From positions 2,480,001-2,544,000 of the forward strand of contig NZ_CP157390.1 of the NCBI RefSeq assembly GCF_040050925.1: a DNA stretch of 64,000 bases. Reading direction: 5' to 3'. The notes beneath the pieces are model-generated. The model was not told the DNA's origin and ran no database searches. It was given only the letters and a program-made list of their open reading frames with translations. The position numbers and the translations under genes were made by a program. Within the stretch, counting starts at the first letter, position 1. Every line of letters begins with the position of its first letter. This document shows positions 8,084 through 16,887 of this stretch, in pieces. This DNA comes from Leifsonia sp. NPDC080035. GTDB taxonomy: Bacteria; Actinomycetota; Actinomycetes; Actinomycetales; Microbacteriaceae.

Positions 8084-8157
8084 GCCCCGCCGCGTCCAGC
8101 TGACCCCTGAACGGGTCACAGGGACTGCCCAGGGTCGATGGGTACCGTCGCCCGCCT

Positions 8158-9414
8158 ATGACGGGTACAGGTGGAAGCGTGGCAGAGAATTCGGTGACCA
8201 AAGGGAGCGGCAGGCTGACCGCGCTCGACGGCCTGCGCGGACTCGCGGCCGTCGTCGTGGTGTTCCACCACGCTCTCTACACGAACCCCGACTTCCCGGG
8301 CGCCCCGGGCGGAGGAAACGCTCCGCTGGGGTCCCCGATGTGGTGGATCAGCTACACCCCGCTCAAGCTGTTCTCGGCCGGTGTCGAGTCGGTCATCGTC
8401 TTCTTCGTGCTCTCCGGGCTCGTCGTGACGCTCCCCGCGGTGCGCAAGCGCGGCTTCGACTGGGTCGCCTACTTCCCGCGCCGCGTCGTGCGCCTCATGG
8501 TCCCCGTCGCCGCGTCCGTGCTCCTCGCCGCCGTGTGGGTGGCGGCCATCCCGCAGGTCTCCACCCAGGCGAAGGACACCTGGCTGAGCAGCTCCTCGAC
8601 GCCGAACTTCTCGTGGGAGTACATCGTCAAGGCCATCGACCTCCTCGGCGGCGACGGGCAGATCAACAACCCGCTCTGGTCCCTGCGCTGGGAGCTCGTG
8701 TTCTCCCTGCTGCTCCCGGTCTTCGCGATCGCCGCCATCGCGGTGCGCAAGTGGTGGCTCGCCGGACTGGTCGCCGCGTGCGCGATCACGTGGCTCGGCG
8801 CTCGCGCCGGCTCCGCGGAGCTCGAGTACCTGCCCGCGTTCTTCGTCGGCGCGGTGATCGCGGTCCGGATGGACGCGGTGCGCAACGTCGCCGACCGCAT
8901 CAACACGCACTGGTGGCGGCATCCGCTCTGGGCCGCGCTCACCATCGGCAGTGCGATGCTGCTGATCGGGCCGTGGCTGGTCGGCCCGAGCGTCTCCGGG
9001 ATGATCGAGCTCGTCGCGGTCTTCAAGGGCCTCGTCCCGCTCGCCGCCGCGGGCCTGGTGGTCGCGGCGCTCGGCTGGAAGCCGCTGCGGGCCGCGTTCG
9101 AGTCAGCGCCGCTGCAGTTCGCGGGCCGCATCTCGTTCAGCCTGTACCTCGTGCACGTTCCGATCATCATCTTCAGCACATACCTGTTCGCGGGCCAGAC
9201 CTGGTATGTCCCGCTGCTGTTCGCCATCCCGCTCGCCGTGCTCGTGGCGATGGGCTTCACCTGGCTGGTGGAGCAGCGCAGCCACGGCTGGTCGAAGTCG
9301 GTCGGCCAGTGGGCGTCGCGCCGGTACAGCAGCTGGTTCGGCCGCGAGGACACCGCCGAGCGGGACGCGCGAGCCGTTCGAGACCGCGACACCGCGGACA
9401 GCGCCTCCCGCTAA
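8158..9414 (+). CDS. Acyltransferase family 3 (OafA-like) membrane protein
   Basis: The product is a 418-residue polytopic protein of the acyltransferase 3 family, which moves acetyl or other acyl groups onto surface sugars. The family N-terminus RLTALDGLRGLAAVVVVFHHAL, quoted here in part (ALDGLRGLAAV, then FHH), is clear. About ten hydrophobic segments follow, with RISFSLYLVHVPIIIF near the C-terminus. ATG 8158 has only TACCGT 9 bases upstream and no ribosome site; a GTG at 8179 (VAENSV) is an alternative. It begins the variable glycan region, so O-acylation of the product is a reasonable guess. Confidence 0.87.
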   Translation: MTGTGGSVAENSVTKGSGRLTALDGLRGLAAVVVVFHHALYTNPDFPGAPGGGNAPLGSPMWWISYTPLKLFSAGVESVIVFFVLSGLVVTLPAVRKRGFDWVAYFPRRVVRLMVPVAASVLLAAVWVAAIPQVSTQAKDTWLSSSSTPNFSWEYIVKAIDLLGGDGQINNPLWSLRWELVFSLLLPVFAIAAIAVRKWWLAGLVAACAITWLGARAGSAELEYLPAFFVGAVIAVRMDAVRNVADRINTHWWRHPLWAALTIGSAMLLIGPWLVGPSVSGMIELVAVFKGLVPLAAAGLVVAALGWKPLRAAFESAPLQFAGRISFSLYLVHVPIIIFSTYLFAGQTWYVPLLFAIPLAVLVAMGFTWLVEQRSHGWSKSVGQWASRRYSSWFGREDTAERDARAVRDRDTADSASR

Positions 9415-9432
9415 CCCCTTCGGCAGGCCGCG

Positions 9433-10578
9433 TCAGAGGTCGGCGTGCAGCTGCCAGACGCGCTCGGCCGAGTCGCGCCAGCTGAAGGCGCGCGCACGGT
9501 CGGACGCGAGCACGCCGAGGCGCGAACGCAGCTCCCCGTCGTCCAGCACCCGGCCGATGGCGGCCGCAAGGCGCGCCGTGTAACCGTCCTCGTCCTCCGG
9601 AGACGACGGCCGCTCCACGATCAGGCTCGCCCCCGCGGCGACCTCGACCAGCGCCGGGTCGTCCGAGTGGATGACCGGGAGGCCGAACTTGAACGCCTCC
9701 ACGACCGGAAGGCCGAAGCCCTCGGCGACGCTCGGGTAGACGAAGAGGGTCGCCCGGTCGAGCGCGACGGCCAGGTCGGCGTCGTCGAGGTGCCCGAGCG
9801 TGCGCACGCGGTCCTCAGGCAGGCCCGCAGCGGCCGCGACGCCGGTCGCCGTCCCGTCGCCGTACCGGTCGGGACCCGCGACGAGCAGGGGGATGCCGTG
9901 CGCCTCCGGCCGCGCGACGGCGCGGATCAGCGGAGCGACGCCCTTCCGCGGCGAGATGGAGCCGAGGGTGAACGCGTACGTCTCGGGGAGGCCGAGGCGC
10001 TCGGCGCGCTCGTCCGCATCCGCGGGGAGGCGCAGCGTGGCAGCGGGCGCGCCGCCGATGACGCGCACGCGGTCGCCGAGATCCATCACGTCGGCGAGGC
10101 GGTCCGCGACGGCGTGGGAAGGGACGACGATCGCGTCGGCGTGCTTCCTCGCGCGCTTGGCCATCGCCTTCGTCCACATCGCGCCCGCGGTGCCGAGCGC
10201 TTCGGGGTGGGTCCAGGCGAGCGTGTCGTGGATCGTCACCGTGGTCTGGTCGCCCTCGGCCTTGTCGTGCTTGCGCAGCGGGGCGAGAAGGCTCGGCGCG
10301 TGCACCATCCCGCGGATGCCGCCGACGGGGATGCCCGACTGCCAGGCGACCGTGAGCTCGCGCCGGCCGAGCGGCAGGCGCACGACGTCCGCGACGCCGG
10401 GCAGCAGGCGGCGCACCTCCTCGAGCTGCTCGTCGGAGACGTTCGAGACGATCGCCTGCACGTCGCAGCCCGCGGGGGCGGTCGCGATCAGCTGACGGGT
10501 GAGCTCCTCCGTGTAGCGGCGCGTGCCGCCGGGAGCGTCACCGATCAGTTCATCGACCACCACCGTGAGTGTCGTCAT
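9433..10578 (-). CDS. Glycosyltransferase family 4-like
   Basis: The product is a 381-residue GT-B enzyme. The N-terminal half has TLTVVVDELIGDAPGGTRRY and VTIHDTLAWTHPEALG. The C-terminal half has FTLGSISPRKGVAPLIRAV and the donor-site motif YPSVAEGFGLPVVEAF, an E-x7-E arrangement, typical of retaining GT4 enzymes. I chose ATG 10578 (MTTLTVVVDEL) because the upstream frame has no glycosyltransferase character. The gene overlaps the end of rmlD by 29 bases and follows rmlB-rmlD, so a rhamnosyltransferase role is possible but not shown. Confidence 0.9.
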   Translation of the reverse strand: MTTLTVVVDELIGDAPGGTRRYTEELTRQLIATAPAGCDVQAIVSNVSDEQLEEVRRLLPGVADVVRLPLGRRELTVAWQSGIPVGGIRGMVHAPSLLAPLRKHDKAEGDQTTVTIHDTLAWTHPEALGTAGAMWTKAMAKRARKHADAIVVPSHAVADRLADVMDLGDRVRVIGGAPAATLRLPADADERAERLGLPETYAFTLGSISPRKGVAPLIRAVARPEAHGIPLLVAGPDRYGDGTATGVAAAAGLPEDRVRTLGHLDDADLAVALDRATLFVYPSVAEGFGLPVVEAFKFGLPVIHSDDPALVEVAAGASLIVERPSSPEDEDGYTARLAAAIGRVLDDGELRSRLGVLASDRARAFSWRDSAERVWQLHADL

Positions 10579-11431
10579 TCTCCAGCTCCAGCACTCCATG
10601 GCGCGCCGCGTCCGCGAGCGCGTCCTCCCAGGACCGCATGGGCGCGAGGCCGGCCTTCGCCCATCCCTCGTGTCCGAGTACCGAGAACGAGGGCCGTGGC
10701 GCCGGCCGTACGAACGTGGCGCTGTCGGTCGGTGTGACCCTATCAGGGTCCAATCCGGCGACGCTGAAGATCGCCTTCGCGAACTCGAACCAGCTCGCAC
10801 GGCCGGAGTTGGTGCCGTGGTAGACGCCGGCGGGGGCGTCCGCCTCCAGCAGCGCCACGATCTGCCGGGCGAGGTCGCCGGTCCACGTCGGCTGTCCCAC
10901 CTGGTCTGCGACGACGCTGACGGTCTCGTGGCTCTGCGCCAGCCTGACCATCGTGCGGGCGAAGTTCGGTCCGCCCGCCCCGTACAGCCAGGCGGTGCGG
11001 ACGACGAACGCGCCGTCGGGATGCGCGGCGAGCGCGAGCTCCTCGCCGGCGGCCTTGGTGCGGCCGTAGGCGTTGATCGGGTCGCGGGGCGTGTCTTCCG
11101 CGTACGGTTCGGTCGCGTGGCCGTCGAAGACGTAGTCGGTCGACACGGTCACGAAGCGTGCACCGTTCGCCGCGGCGGCGATCGCGAGGTTCTCCGTGCC
11201 GAGTGCGTTGATCGCGTAGGCCTCGTCCTCGTGGGTCTCCGCGTCGTCCACCTTCGTGTAGGCGGACGCGTTGATCACGACGTCGTGGCCGGGGGCGGCG
11301 GCGAGGACCGCGTCCCGGTCGGTCACGTCCAGGTCGGCGCGGCGCAGGGCCGTGACCTCGTGGCCGGCCAGGGCCTTCTGCAGGTCCTGGCCGAGCATCC
11401 CGGCGGCGCCGGCGATGAGGATGCGCTTCAT
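10550..11431 (-). CDS. rmlD: dTDP-4-dehydrorhamnose reductase
   Basis: The product is a 293-residue short-chain dehydrogenase that makes dTDP-L-rhamnose from dTDP-4-keto-rhamnose with NAD(P)H. It has the nucleotide-binding GAAGMLGQDL, the STDYVFDG serine strand and the catalytic YGRTKAAGE (Tyr-x3-Lys). ATG 11431 (MKRILIAG) is preferred; a GTG at 11440 would add three residues. It lies 13 bases downstream of rmlB and is transcribed with it. Confidence 0.95.
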   Translation of the reverse strand: MKRILIAGAAGMLGQDLQKALAGHEVTALRRADLDVTDRDAVLAAAPGHDVVINASAYTKVDDAETHEDEAYAINALGTENLAIAAAANGARFVTVSTDYVFDGHATEPYAEDTPRDPINAYGRTKAAGEELALAAHPDGAFVVRTAWLYGAGGPNFARTMVRLAQSHETVSVVADQVGQPTWTGDLARQIVALLEADAPAGVYHGTNSGRASWFEFAKAIFSVAGLDPDRVTPTDSATFVRPAPRPSFSVLGHEGWAKAGLAPMRSWEDALADAARHGVLELENDDTHGGGR

Positions 11432-11444
11432 GCTCTGCACGCGC

Positions 11445-12434
11445 TCAGTTGTCGAGCGCGGCGCGGGCCTTCAGCGGCTCCCACCAGTCGCGGTTGTCGC
11501 GGTACCACTGGACGACGTCGGCGAGGCCCTGCTGGAACGGCACGAGCGGCTCGTAGCCGAGCTCCGACTGGATCTTCGAGATGTCGACCGAGTAGCGCAG
11601 GTCGTGGCCGAGGCGGTCGGCGACGCGGTCGACGTACGACCAATCCTTGCCCGTCGCATCCAGCAGCAGCTGGGTGAGCTCCTTGTTGGTCAGCTCGGTG
11701 CCGCCGCCGATGTTGTAGATCTCGCCGGCGCGGCCGTTCACGAGCACCATCGCGATGCCGCGGGTGTGGTCGTCGACGTGCAGCCAGTCGCGGATGTTGT
11801 TGCCCTCGCCGTAGAGCGGGACGTGCTTGTCGTCGATCAGGTTCGTGACGAACAGCGGGATGACCTTCTCGGGGAAGTGGTACGGGCCGTAGTTGTTCGA
11901 GCAGCGCGTGATCGAGAGGTTGAGGCCGTGGGTGCGGAAGTAGCTGCGGGCGAGCAGGTCGCTGCCGGCCTTCGACGCGGAGTACGGCGAGTTCGGCTCG
12001 AGCGGCCGGTCCTCGGCCCACGAGCCCTCGGCGATGGAGCCGTAGACCTCGTCGGTGGAGACGTGGACGAAGCGCTCGACCTTGTTGCGCAGCGCCGCAT
12101 CCAGCAGCTGCTGCGTGCCGAGCACGTTGGTCTCCACGAAGATGGATGCGTCGCGCACCGAGCGGTCGACGTGCGACTCCGCGGCGAAGTGGACGACGGC
12201 GTCGATCGACGGGAACAGCTCGTCCAGCAGGCCGCCGTCGCGGATGTCGCCCTTGACGAAGGTGTAGCGCGGCGAGTCGGCGACGGGCGCGAGGTTCGCC
12301 AGGTTGCCGGAGTAGGTCAGCGCGTCCAGCACGACGACCTCGGCGCCTTCCAGGCCGGGGTAGGCGTCCTGGAGCGTGCGACGGACGAAGTTGGAGCCGA
12401 TGAACCCGGCGCCACCGGTGACGAGAATCTTCAT
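11445..12434 (-). CDS. rmlB: dTDP-glucose 4,6-dehydratase
   Basis: The product is a 329-residue extended SDR enzyme that converts dTDP-glucose to dTDP-4-keto-6-deoxyglucose. It shows GGAGFIGSNFVRR, the active-site HVSTDEVYGSI and YSASKAGSDLL, and the dehydratase motif ITRCSNNYGPYHFPEKVIP (here 19 residues). Its length is normal. It is the first gene of rmlB-rmlD-GT, and the upstream ribosome site is weak. Confidence 0.97.
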   Translation of the reverse strand: MKILVTGGAGFIGSNFVRRTLQDAYPGLEGAEVVVLDALTYSGNLANLAPVADSPRYTFVKGDIRDGGLLDELFPSIDAVVHFAAESHVDRSVRDASIFVETNVLGTQQLLDAALRNKVERFVHVSTDEVYGSIAEGSWAEDRPLEPNSPYSASKAGSDLLARSYFRTHGLNLSITRCSNNYGPYHFPEKVIPLFVTNLIDDKHVPLYGEGNNIRDWLHVDDHTRGIAMVLVNGRAGEIYNIGGGTELTNKELTQLLLDATGKDWSYVDRVADRLGHDLRYSVDISKIQSELGYEPLVPFQQGLADVVQWYRDNRDWWEPLKARAALDN

Positions 12435-12516
12435 GGAGGTATGGCCTGCCTTGTGGTGTCGGAATGATCCCGGGCGATTCTACAGGGCCGATTGCGGAAC
12501 ACCCGTGGCGTCCCGA

Positions 12517-12531
12517 TAGGCTGCCCGAATG
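12517..12531 (+). promoter_or_regulatory. -10 element and leaderless start of the CWB2 gene
   Basis: TAGGCT (12517-12522) plus 6 bases precedes ATG 12529. There is no ribosome-binding site. Confidence 0.55.
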
Positions 12532-14388
12532 GGACTCAGGGGAAAGTCGCGCTGGGGGCGCGCGCTCACGACCGTTCTCGTCTCGATCACGGCGGTCGCC
12601 GGCGGCCTGGTTGCGGTCGCCCCCGCTGCCGTCGCCGACGACGGCGATCGGGCCGCGGCCTACTACGCGTCGGTCGCCAAGGCCACCGAGGGCCGGGTGG
12701 CGACGCCCGAGCAGGAGAACGCGAACACGGCCGCGGCTCTGGCGGGAGGGCTGCACAGCCTCGCGGCGTCGGACGCCGACCCGTCGAAGTTCGTGGCGGG
12801 CAACCTCGTCAGCGATGCGGTGTTCTTCAACGGCTCCGCCTGGAGCCAGACGACGATCCAGAACTTCCTGAACGGGAAGGTCGCGACCTGCAAGGCGACG
12901 ACCGGTCCCGCCTGCCTGAAGACCTACACCGTCGCGACGACGACCAAGCCGGCGAACGCGCAGTGCGGGGCGTACACGTCCCCCGGTGTCCCCGAGAACG
13001 CCGCGAGCATCGTCTCGAAGGTCGCGGTGGCCTGCGGCATCAACCCGGTCGTCCTGCTCGTCATGATGCAGAAGGAGCAGGGACTCGTCACCTCGAGCGC
13101 TCCGACGCAGCGGATGTACGACTTCGCGACCGGCTGGAACTGCCCGGACTCGACCGGCTGCGACAGCAGCACGGGATCGACCGGCCTGTTCAACCAGGTG
13201 TACGGAGCGGCCTGGCAGTTCAAGCGCTACGGCGTCAGCAGCTCCTTCAACTGGTACCCGGTGCGCGCCATGTCCGGCATCCTCTACAGCAGCACCAACG
13301 CGTCGTGCGGCAAGAAGCAGGTGGTCATCCAGAACAAGGCGACCGCGGCGCTCTACTACTACACGCCGTACACGCCGAACGCCGCATCCCTCGCGAACTA
13401 CCCCGGTGAGGGCGACGGCTGCTCCGAATACGGCATCCGGAACTTCTGGATGATGCTGAACTCCTGGTACGGATCGTCGACGGCGGGCAGCCCGGCGCTG
13501 ACGAGCCGCATCTCCGGCTCGGAGCGCTTCGCGACCGCGATCGCCATCTCGCAGGCCGCGTATCCCACGCCGGGCACCGGCATCCCCGTCGCCTTCATCG
13601 CCAACGGGCTCACCTTCCCCGACGCGCTCGCCGCTGCGCCGGCGGCGGCCGCGATGGGAGGCCCGCTGCTGCTGACCACCACGACGTCCGTGCCGGCCAA
13701 CATCCTGACGGAGCTCACCCGGCTGAAGCCGGCGCGGATCATCGTCGCCGGAGGTGTCGGCGTCGCGAACGACAACGTCGTCAAGCAGCTGGCGGCGGTC
13801 AACGGCGGGACGCCGGTCGAGCGCCTCTCCGACACCAACCGCGAGGGCACCTCCCGGGTCATCGCCGCGCGGGCGTTCCCGACGGCGCCGATCGCGTACG
13901 TGGCCTCGTCGCTCGACTTCCCGGACGCGCTCTCGGCCGGCGCCGCCAAGCGACCGGTCATCCTCGTCAACGGGGCGACGCCGGACTCGGGGACGCTGGC
14001 GACGCTGCGCGCGCTCAAGGTCACCACCGTGAAGATCGCGGGCGGCACCGGCGTGGTCTCCGCCTCGTTCGAGGCGGGACTGAAGTCGGCCGGCTTCTCC
14101 GTTCTCCGCGTCAGCGGCGCTGACCGGTACCAGACCAGCCTCGCCGTCTCGAAGGACGCCTTCCCGTCCGCGACGGGGACGACGCTCCTCGCCTCCGGCA
14201 GCACCTTCCCCGACGCGCTCGCGGGAGCCGCGTACGCGGGCAAGGCCGGCGCGCCGCTGCTGGTGGTCCGCGTCGGCTGCGTGCTCCCCGGGGCGGCGAA
14301 CCTCGCGCTGCGCTCCGCGTCCATCCGGCTGCTTGGCGGCACCGGCGCCCTCGGGACGACGGTCGGCGATCTCGCGGTCTGCCCGTAG
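12529..14388 (+). CDS. Secreted cell-wall-binding protein with CWB2 repeats
   Basis: The product is a 619-residue exported protein. Residues 1-36 form a signal peptide ending AVAD. Residues 40-315 are a Cys-containing globular domain with VLLVMMQKEQGL (Glu183) followed by STGLFNQVYGAAWQFKRY. This layout resembles lytic transglycosylase or glucosaminidase-like folds, but the assignment is tentative. Three cell-wall-binding type 2 repeats follow at about 326-415, 430-512 and 527-612, each with an ISGSERFAT- or VSGADRYQT-like start and a TFPDAL-like centre. CWB2 repeats hold proteins on secondary wall polysaccharides. Its place between the rml genes suggests it may bind the glycan made here. It has its own leaderless-type promoter. 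Confidence 0.85.
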   Translation: MGLRGKSRWGRALTTVLVSITAVAGGLVAVAPAAVADDGDRAAAYYASVAKATEGRVATPEQENANTAAALAGGLHSLAASDADPSKFVAGNLVSDAVFFNGSAWSQTTIQNFLNGKVATCKATTGPACLKTYTVATTTKPANAQCGAYTSPGVPENAASIVSKVAVACGINPVVLLVMMQKEQGLVTSSAPTQRMYDFATGWNCPDSTGCDSSTGSTGLFNQVYGAAWQFKRYGVSSSFNWYPVRAMSGILYSSTNASCGKKQVVIQNKATAALYYYTPYTPNAASLANYPGEGDGCSEYGIRNFWMMLNSWYGSSTAGSPALTSRISGSERFATAIAISQAAYPTPGTGIPVAFIANGLTFPDALAAAPAAAAMGGPLLLTTTTSVPANILTELTRLKPARIIVAGGVGVANDNVVKQLAAVNGGTPVERLSDTNREGTSRVIAARAFPTAPIAYVASSLDFPDALSAGAAKRPVILVNGATPDSGTLATLRALKVTTVKIAGGTGVVSASFEAGLKSAGFSVLRVSGADRYQTSLAVSKDAFPSATGTTLLASGSTFPDALAGAAYAGKAGAPLLVVRVGCVLPGAANLALRSASIRLLGGTGALGTTVGDLAVCP

Positions 14389-14455
14389 CGGGGGAGGATC
14401 GGCCCGCGGCTATCCTTGCCTGAACACGATCGTCAACGAGGATGCGGAGACCGAT

Positions 14456-15364
14456 TTGCCTGAGCACCCCCAGCCCGCCTGGCTGAACGACGCCTCCTAC
14501 TGGCAGCCGGCGCATCGCCCGCTGTCCGCCTGGGTGGAGCACGCGCCGTTCGCCTTCTGGATCGTGGAGCAGACGCGGCCGCGCTCGATCGTGGAGCTCG
14601 GCACGCACTGGGGGTACTCCTACTTCGTCTTCTGCGAGGCGGTGAGGCGGCTGGGACTGCCGACCCGCGTGCACGCCCTCGACACCTGGGAGGGCGAGGA
14701 GCACGCCGGCCGCTACGGCGAGGAGGTCTTCGCGTACGTCGCGGCCACGACCGAGGCCGACTACCGCGACATCGGGACGATGCATCGCGGCTACTTCTCC
14801 GACCGCGTCTCCGACTTCGAGGACGGCAGCATCGACCTGCTGCACATCGACGGCCGCCACGGCTACGACGACGTGCGGGAGGACTTCGAGCTCTACCGGC
14901 CGAAGCTGTCCGACCGGGCCGTGGTGCTCTTCCACGACATCACCGAGCGGCAGGAGACGTTCGGGGTGTGGAAGTTCTGGGCGGAGGTGTCCGCGCAGTT
15001 CCCCTCGTTCGCCTTCGAGCACGAGCACGGTCTCGGCGTCCTCGGCGTCGGCGCGGACCTGCCGGAGGGGATGCGCGCCTTCTTCGCTGCGGCAGGGCAG
15101 CAGCCGGAGCGGGTGCGCGCGACCTACGAGGCACTCGGCGGCGACATCCGCCGCTACGTCGATCTCGAGAGCGAGGCGGCGGCCCTGCGCGAGGAGACCT
15201 CGCGACTGCGCTCCGACCTGGACGCGGCCCGCGCCGAGTCGGAGCGGCTCGCGGCCGACCGTCAGGGTCTCGTCAATCAGCTGGACGCCGTGCACGCAAG
15301 CAGCAGCTGGCGCCTGACCCGCCCGGTGCGCTGGGTGAGCTCCAGTCTTCGGCGCTCGTCGTGA
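14456..15364 (+). CDS. Class I SAM-dependent methyltransferase with coiled-coil tail
   Basis: The product is a 302-residue protein starting at TTG 14456, preceded by GGAG at a 6-base spacing. No ATG gives a sensible N-terminus. A Methyltransf_24-like core shows RSIVELGTHWGYSYF (SAM loop) and DLLHIDGRHGYDDVREDF, then VVLFHDI. After residue 230 comes a heptad-like coiled coil rich in Glu, Arg and Leu. The C-terminus ends with SSSWRLTRPVRWV, a short basic-aromatic motif also found at the end of the glycosyltransferase at 20775-22175. It could methylate a sugar of the glycan or act as a chain terminator; the substrate is unknown. Confidence 0.82.
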   Translation: MPEHPQPAWLNDASYWQPAHRPLSAWVEHAPFAFWIVEQTRPRSIVELGTHWGYSYFVFCEAVRRLGLPTRVHALDTWEGEEHAGRYGEEVFAYVAATTEADYRDIGTMHRGYFSDRVSDFEDGSIDLLHIDGRHGYDDVREDFELYRPKLSDRAVVLFHDITERQETFGVWKFWAEVSAQFPSFAFEHEHGLGVLGVGADLPEGMRAFFAAAGQQPERVRATYEALGGDIRRYVDLESEAAALREETSRLRSDLDAARAESERLAADRQGLVNQLDAVHASSSWRLTRPVRWVSSSLRRSS

Positions 15365-15390
15365 CCGGGAGCTCCGCAGCGGCCCCTTGC

Positions 15391-15405
15391 TAGACTCCCG
15401 GAGTG
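15391..15405 (+). promoter_or_regulatory. -10 element and leaderless start of rmlC
   Basis: TAGACT (15391-15396) plus 6 bases precedes GTG 15403. The same TAGACT-N6-start arrangement occurs before the genes at 27361 and 37335. Confidence 0.6.
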
Positions 15406-16008
15406 CAGATTCGCGAGCTGAGCATCCCCGACGCCTACGAGATCACCCCGGTCCAGCACGCCGACGACCGCGGACTCTTCTTCGAGTTCTACCGGTTCGA
15501 CCGGCTGGAGGAGGCTGTCGGCCACTCCTTGGACCTCAAGCAGGGGAACACCTCGGTGTCCCGACGCGGGTCGGTCCGCGGCATCCACTTCGCGGACATC
15601 CCGCCGAGCCAGGCCAAGTACGTGATGGCGCCGCGCGGCGCCGTGCTCGACTTCGTGATCGACATCCGCGTCGGCTCGCCGACGTTCGGGAAGTGGGACT
15701 CGGTGCTGCTGGACGACACCGACCGCCGGGCGATCTACGTCGCCGAGGGCCTCGGGCACTGCTTCGTGGCGCTGACCGACGACGCGACGGTGAGCTACCT
15801 CGTCACCGACGTCTACAACCCCACCCGCGAGCACGGGATCAACCCGCTCGACCCGCAGATCGCGCTCGAGTTCCCCGTCCCGGCGGACGAGCTGCTGCTC
15901 TCGCCGAAGGACACCGAGGCGCCGAGCCTCGCCGACGCCGCCGAGAGCGGACTGCTGCCGACCTGGGACGCGGCGCGCGCGTTCTACGCGTCGCTCGACG
16001 ACAAGTAA
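15403..16008 (+). CDS. rmlC: dTDP-4-dehydrorhamnose 3,5-epimerase
   Basis: The product is a 201-residue cupin-fold epimerase, the third step to dTDP-L-rhamnose. It has the expected FFEFYRFDRL start, QGNTSVSRRGSVRGIHF with the catalytic His, KYVMAPRGAVLDFVIDIR and EGLGHCFVALTDDATVSYL. It begins at GTG 15403 with a TAGACT hexamer 6 bases upstream. It is followed 15 bases later by rmlA and probably forms an operon with it and the next membrane protein. The lone bases between the methyltransferase stop and this promoter suggest an independent transcript. Confidence 0.95.
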   Translation: MQIRELSIPDAYEITPVQHADDRGLFFEFYRFDRLEEAVGHSLDLKQGNTSVSRRGSVRGIHFADIPPSQAKYVMAPRGAVLDFVIDIRVGSPTFGKWDSVLLDDTDRRAIYVAEGLGHCFVALTDDATVSYLVTDVYNPTREHGINPLDPQIALEFPVPADELLLSPKDTEAPSLADAAESGLLPTWDAARAFYASLDDK

Positions 16009-16023
16009 GGAACACTCGACACC

Positions 16024-16887
16024 ATGCGCGGAATCATCCTCGCCGGCGGATCCGGCACGCGGCTGTGGCCCATCACCAAGGGCATCTCCAAGCAGCTCAT
16101 GCCGATCTACGACAAGCCGATGGTCTACTACCCCCTGTCCACGCTGATGATGGCCGGCATCAACGAAGTCCTCATCATCACGACGCCGGAGTACAACGAC
16201 CAGTTCCGTGCGCTGTTCGGTGACGGCTCGCACCTCGGCATCCGGATCGAGTACGCCGTCCAGCCCTCTCCGGACGGTCTCGCCCAGGCGTTCATCATCG
16301 GCGAGGAGTTCATCGGCGACGAGTCCGTCGCACTGGTGCTCGGGGACAACATCTTCCACGGCAGCGGGCTCGGCTCGGCGCTCCGTGCGCACAACGACAT
16401 CGACGGCGCCCTCATCTTCGCTTACCAGGTCAGCGACCCGACCGCCTACGGTGTCGTCGAGTTCGACGACGACTTCCGGGCACTCTCGATCGAGGAGAAG
16501 CCGGCGACCCCGAAGAGCAACTTCGCCGTCCCAGGGCTCTACTTCTACGACAACGACATCGTGCGGATCGCGAAGAGCATCACGCCGAGCGCGCGCGGTG
16601 AGCTCGAGATCTCGACGGTCAACGAGCGCTACCTGGAGGCTGGCAAGCTGCAGGTGCAGGTGCTCGACCGGGGCACCGCGTGGCTGGACACCGGGACGTT
16701 CGAGTCGATGATGCAGGCGTCCGAATACGTGCGGGTCATCGAAGACCGCCAGGGCTTCAAGATCGGCTGCGTCGAGGAGATCGCCTGGCGCGCGGGCTGG
16801 ATCTCGGATGAACAGCTGGGCGAGCTGGCGAAGCCGCTCATCAAGAGCGGCTACGGCCGGTACCTGAAGAGGCTCCTCGAGGCATGA
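16024..16887 (+). CDS. rmlA: Glucose-1-phosphate thymidylyltransferase
   Basis: The product is a 287-residue nucleotidyltransferase that makes dTDP-glucose from dTTP and glucose-1-phosphate. The signature GGSGTRLWPITKGISKQLMP opens the protein, followed by VLGDNIFHG and the sugar-binding VEFDDDFRALSIEEKP. Length and layout are standard for RmlA. An AAGGA ribosome site lies 12 bases before ATG 16024. Its stop overlaps the start of the following membrane gene (ATGA). Confidence 0.97.
   Translation: MRGIILAGGSGTRLWPITKGISKQLMPIYDKPMVYYPLSTLMMAGINEVLIITTPEYNDQFRALFGDGSHLGIRIEYAVQPSPDGLAQAFIIGEEFIGDESVALVLGDNIFHGSGLGSALRAHNDIDGALIFAYQVSDPTAYGVVEFDDDFRALSIEEKPATPKSNFAVPGLYFYDNDIVRIAKSITPSARGELEISTVNERYLEAGKLQVQVLDRGTAWLDTGTFESMMQASEYVRVIEDRQGFKIGCVEEIAWRAGWISDEQLGELAKPLIKSGYGRYLKRLLEA

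Noticed and set aside
6194..8119. 641-codon minus-strand frame across purE and the LCP gene
   Set aside because: No recognisable domain; Arg/Asp/Val-rich shadow translation.
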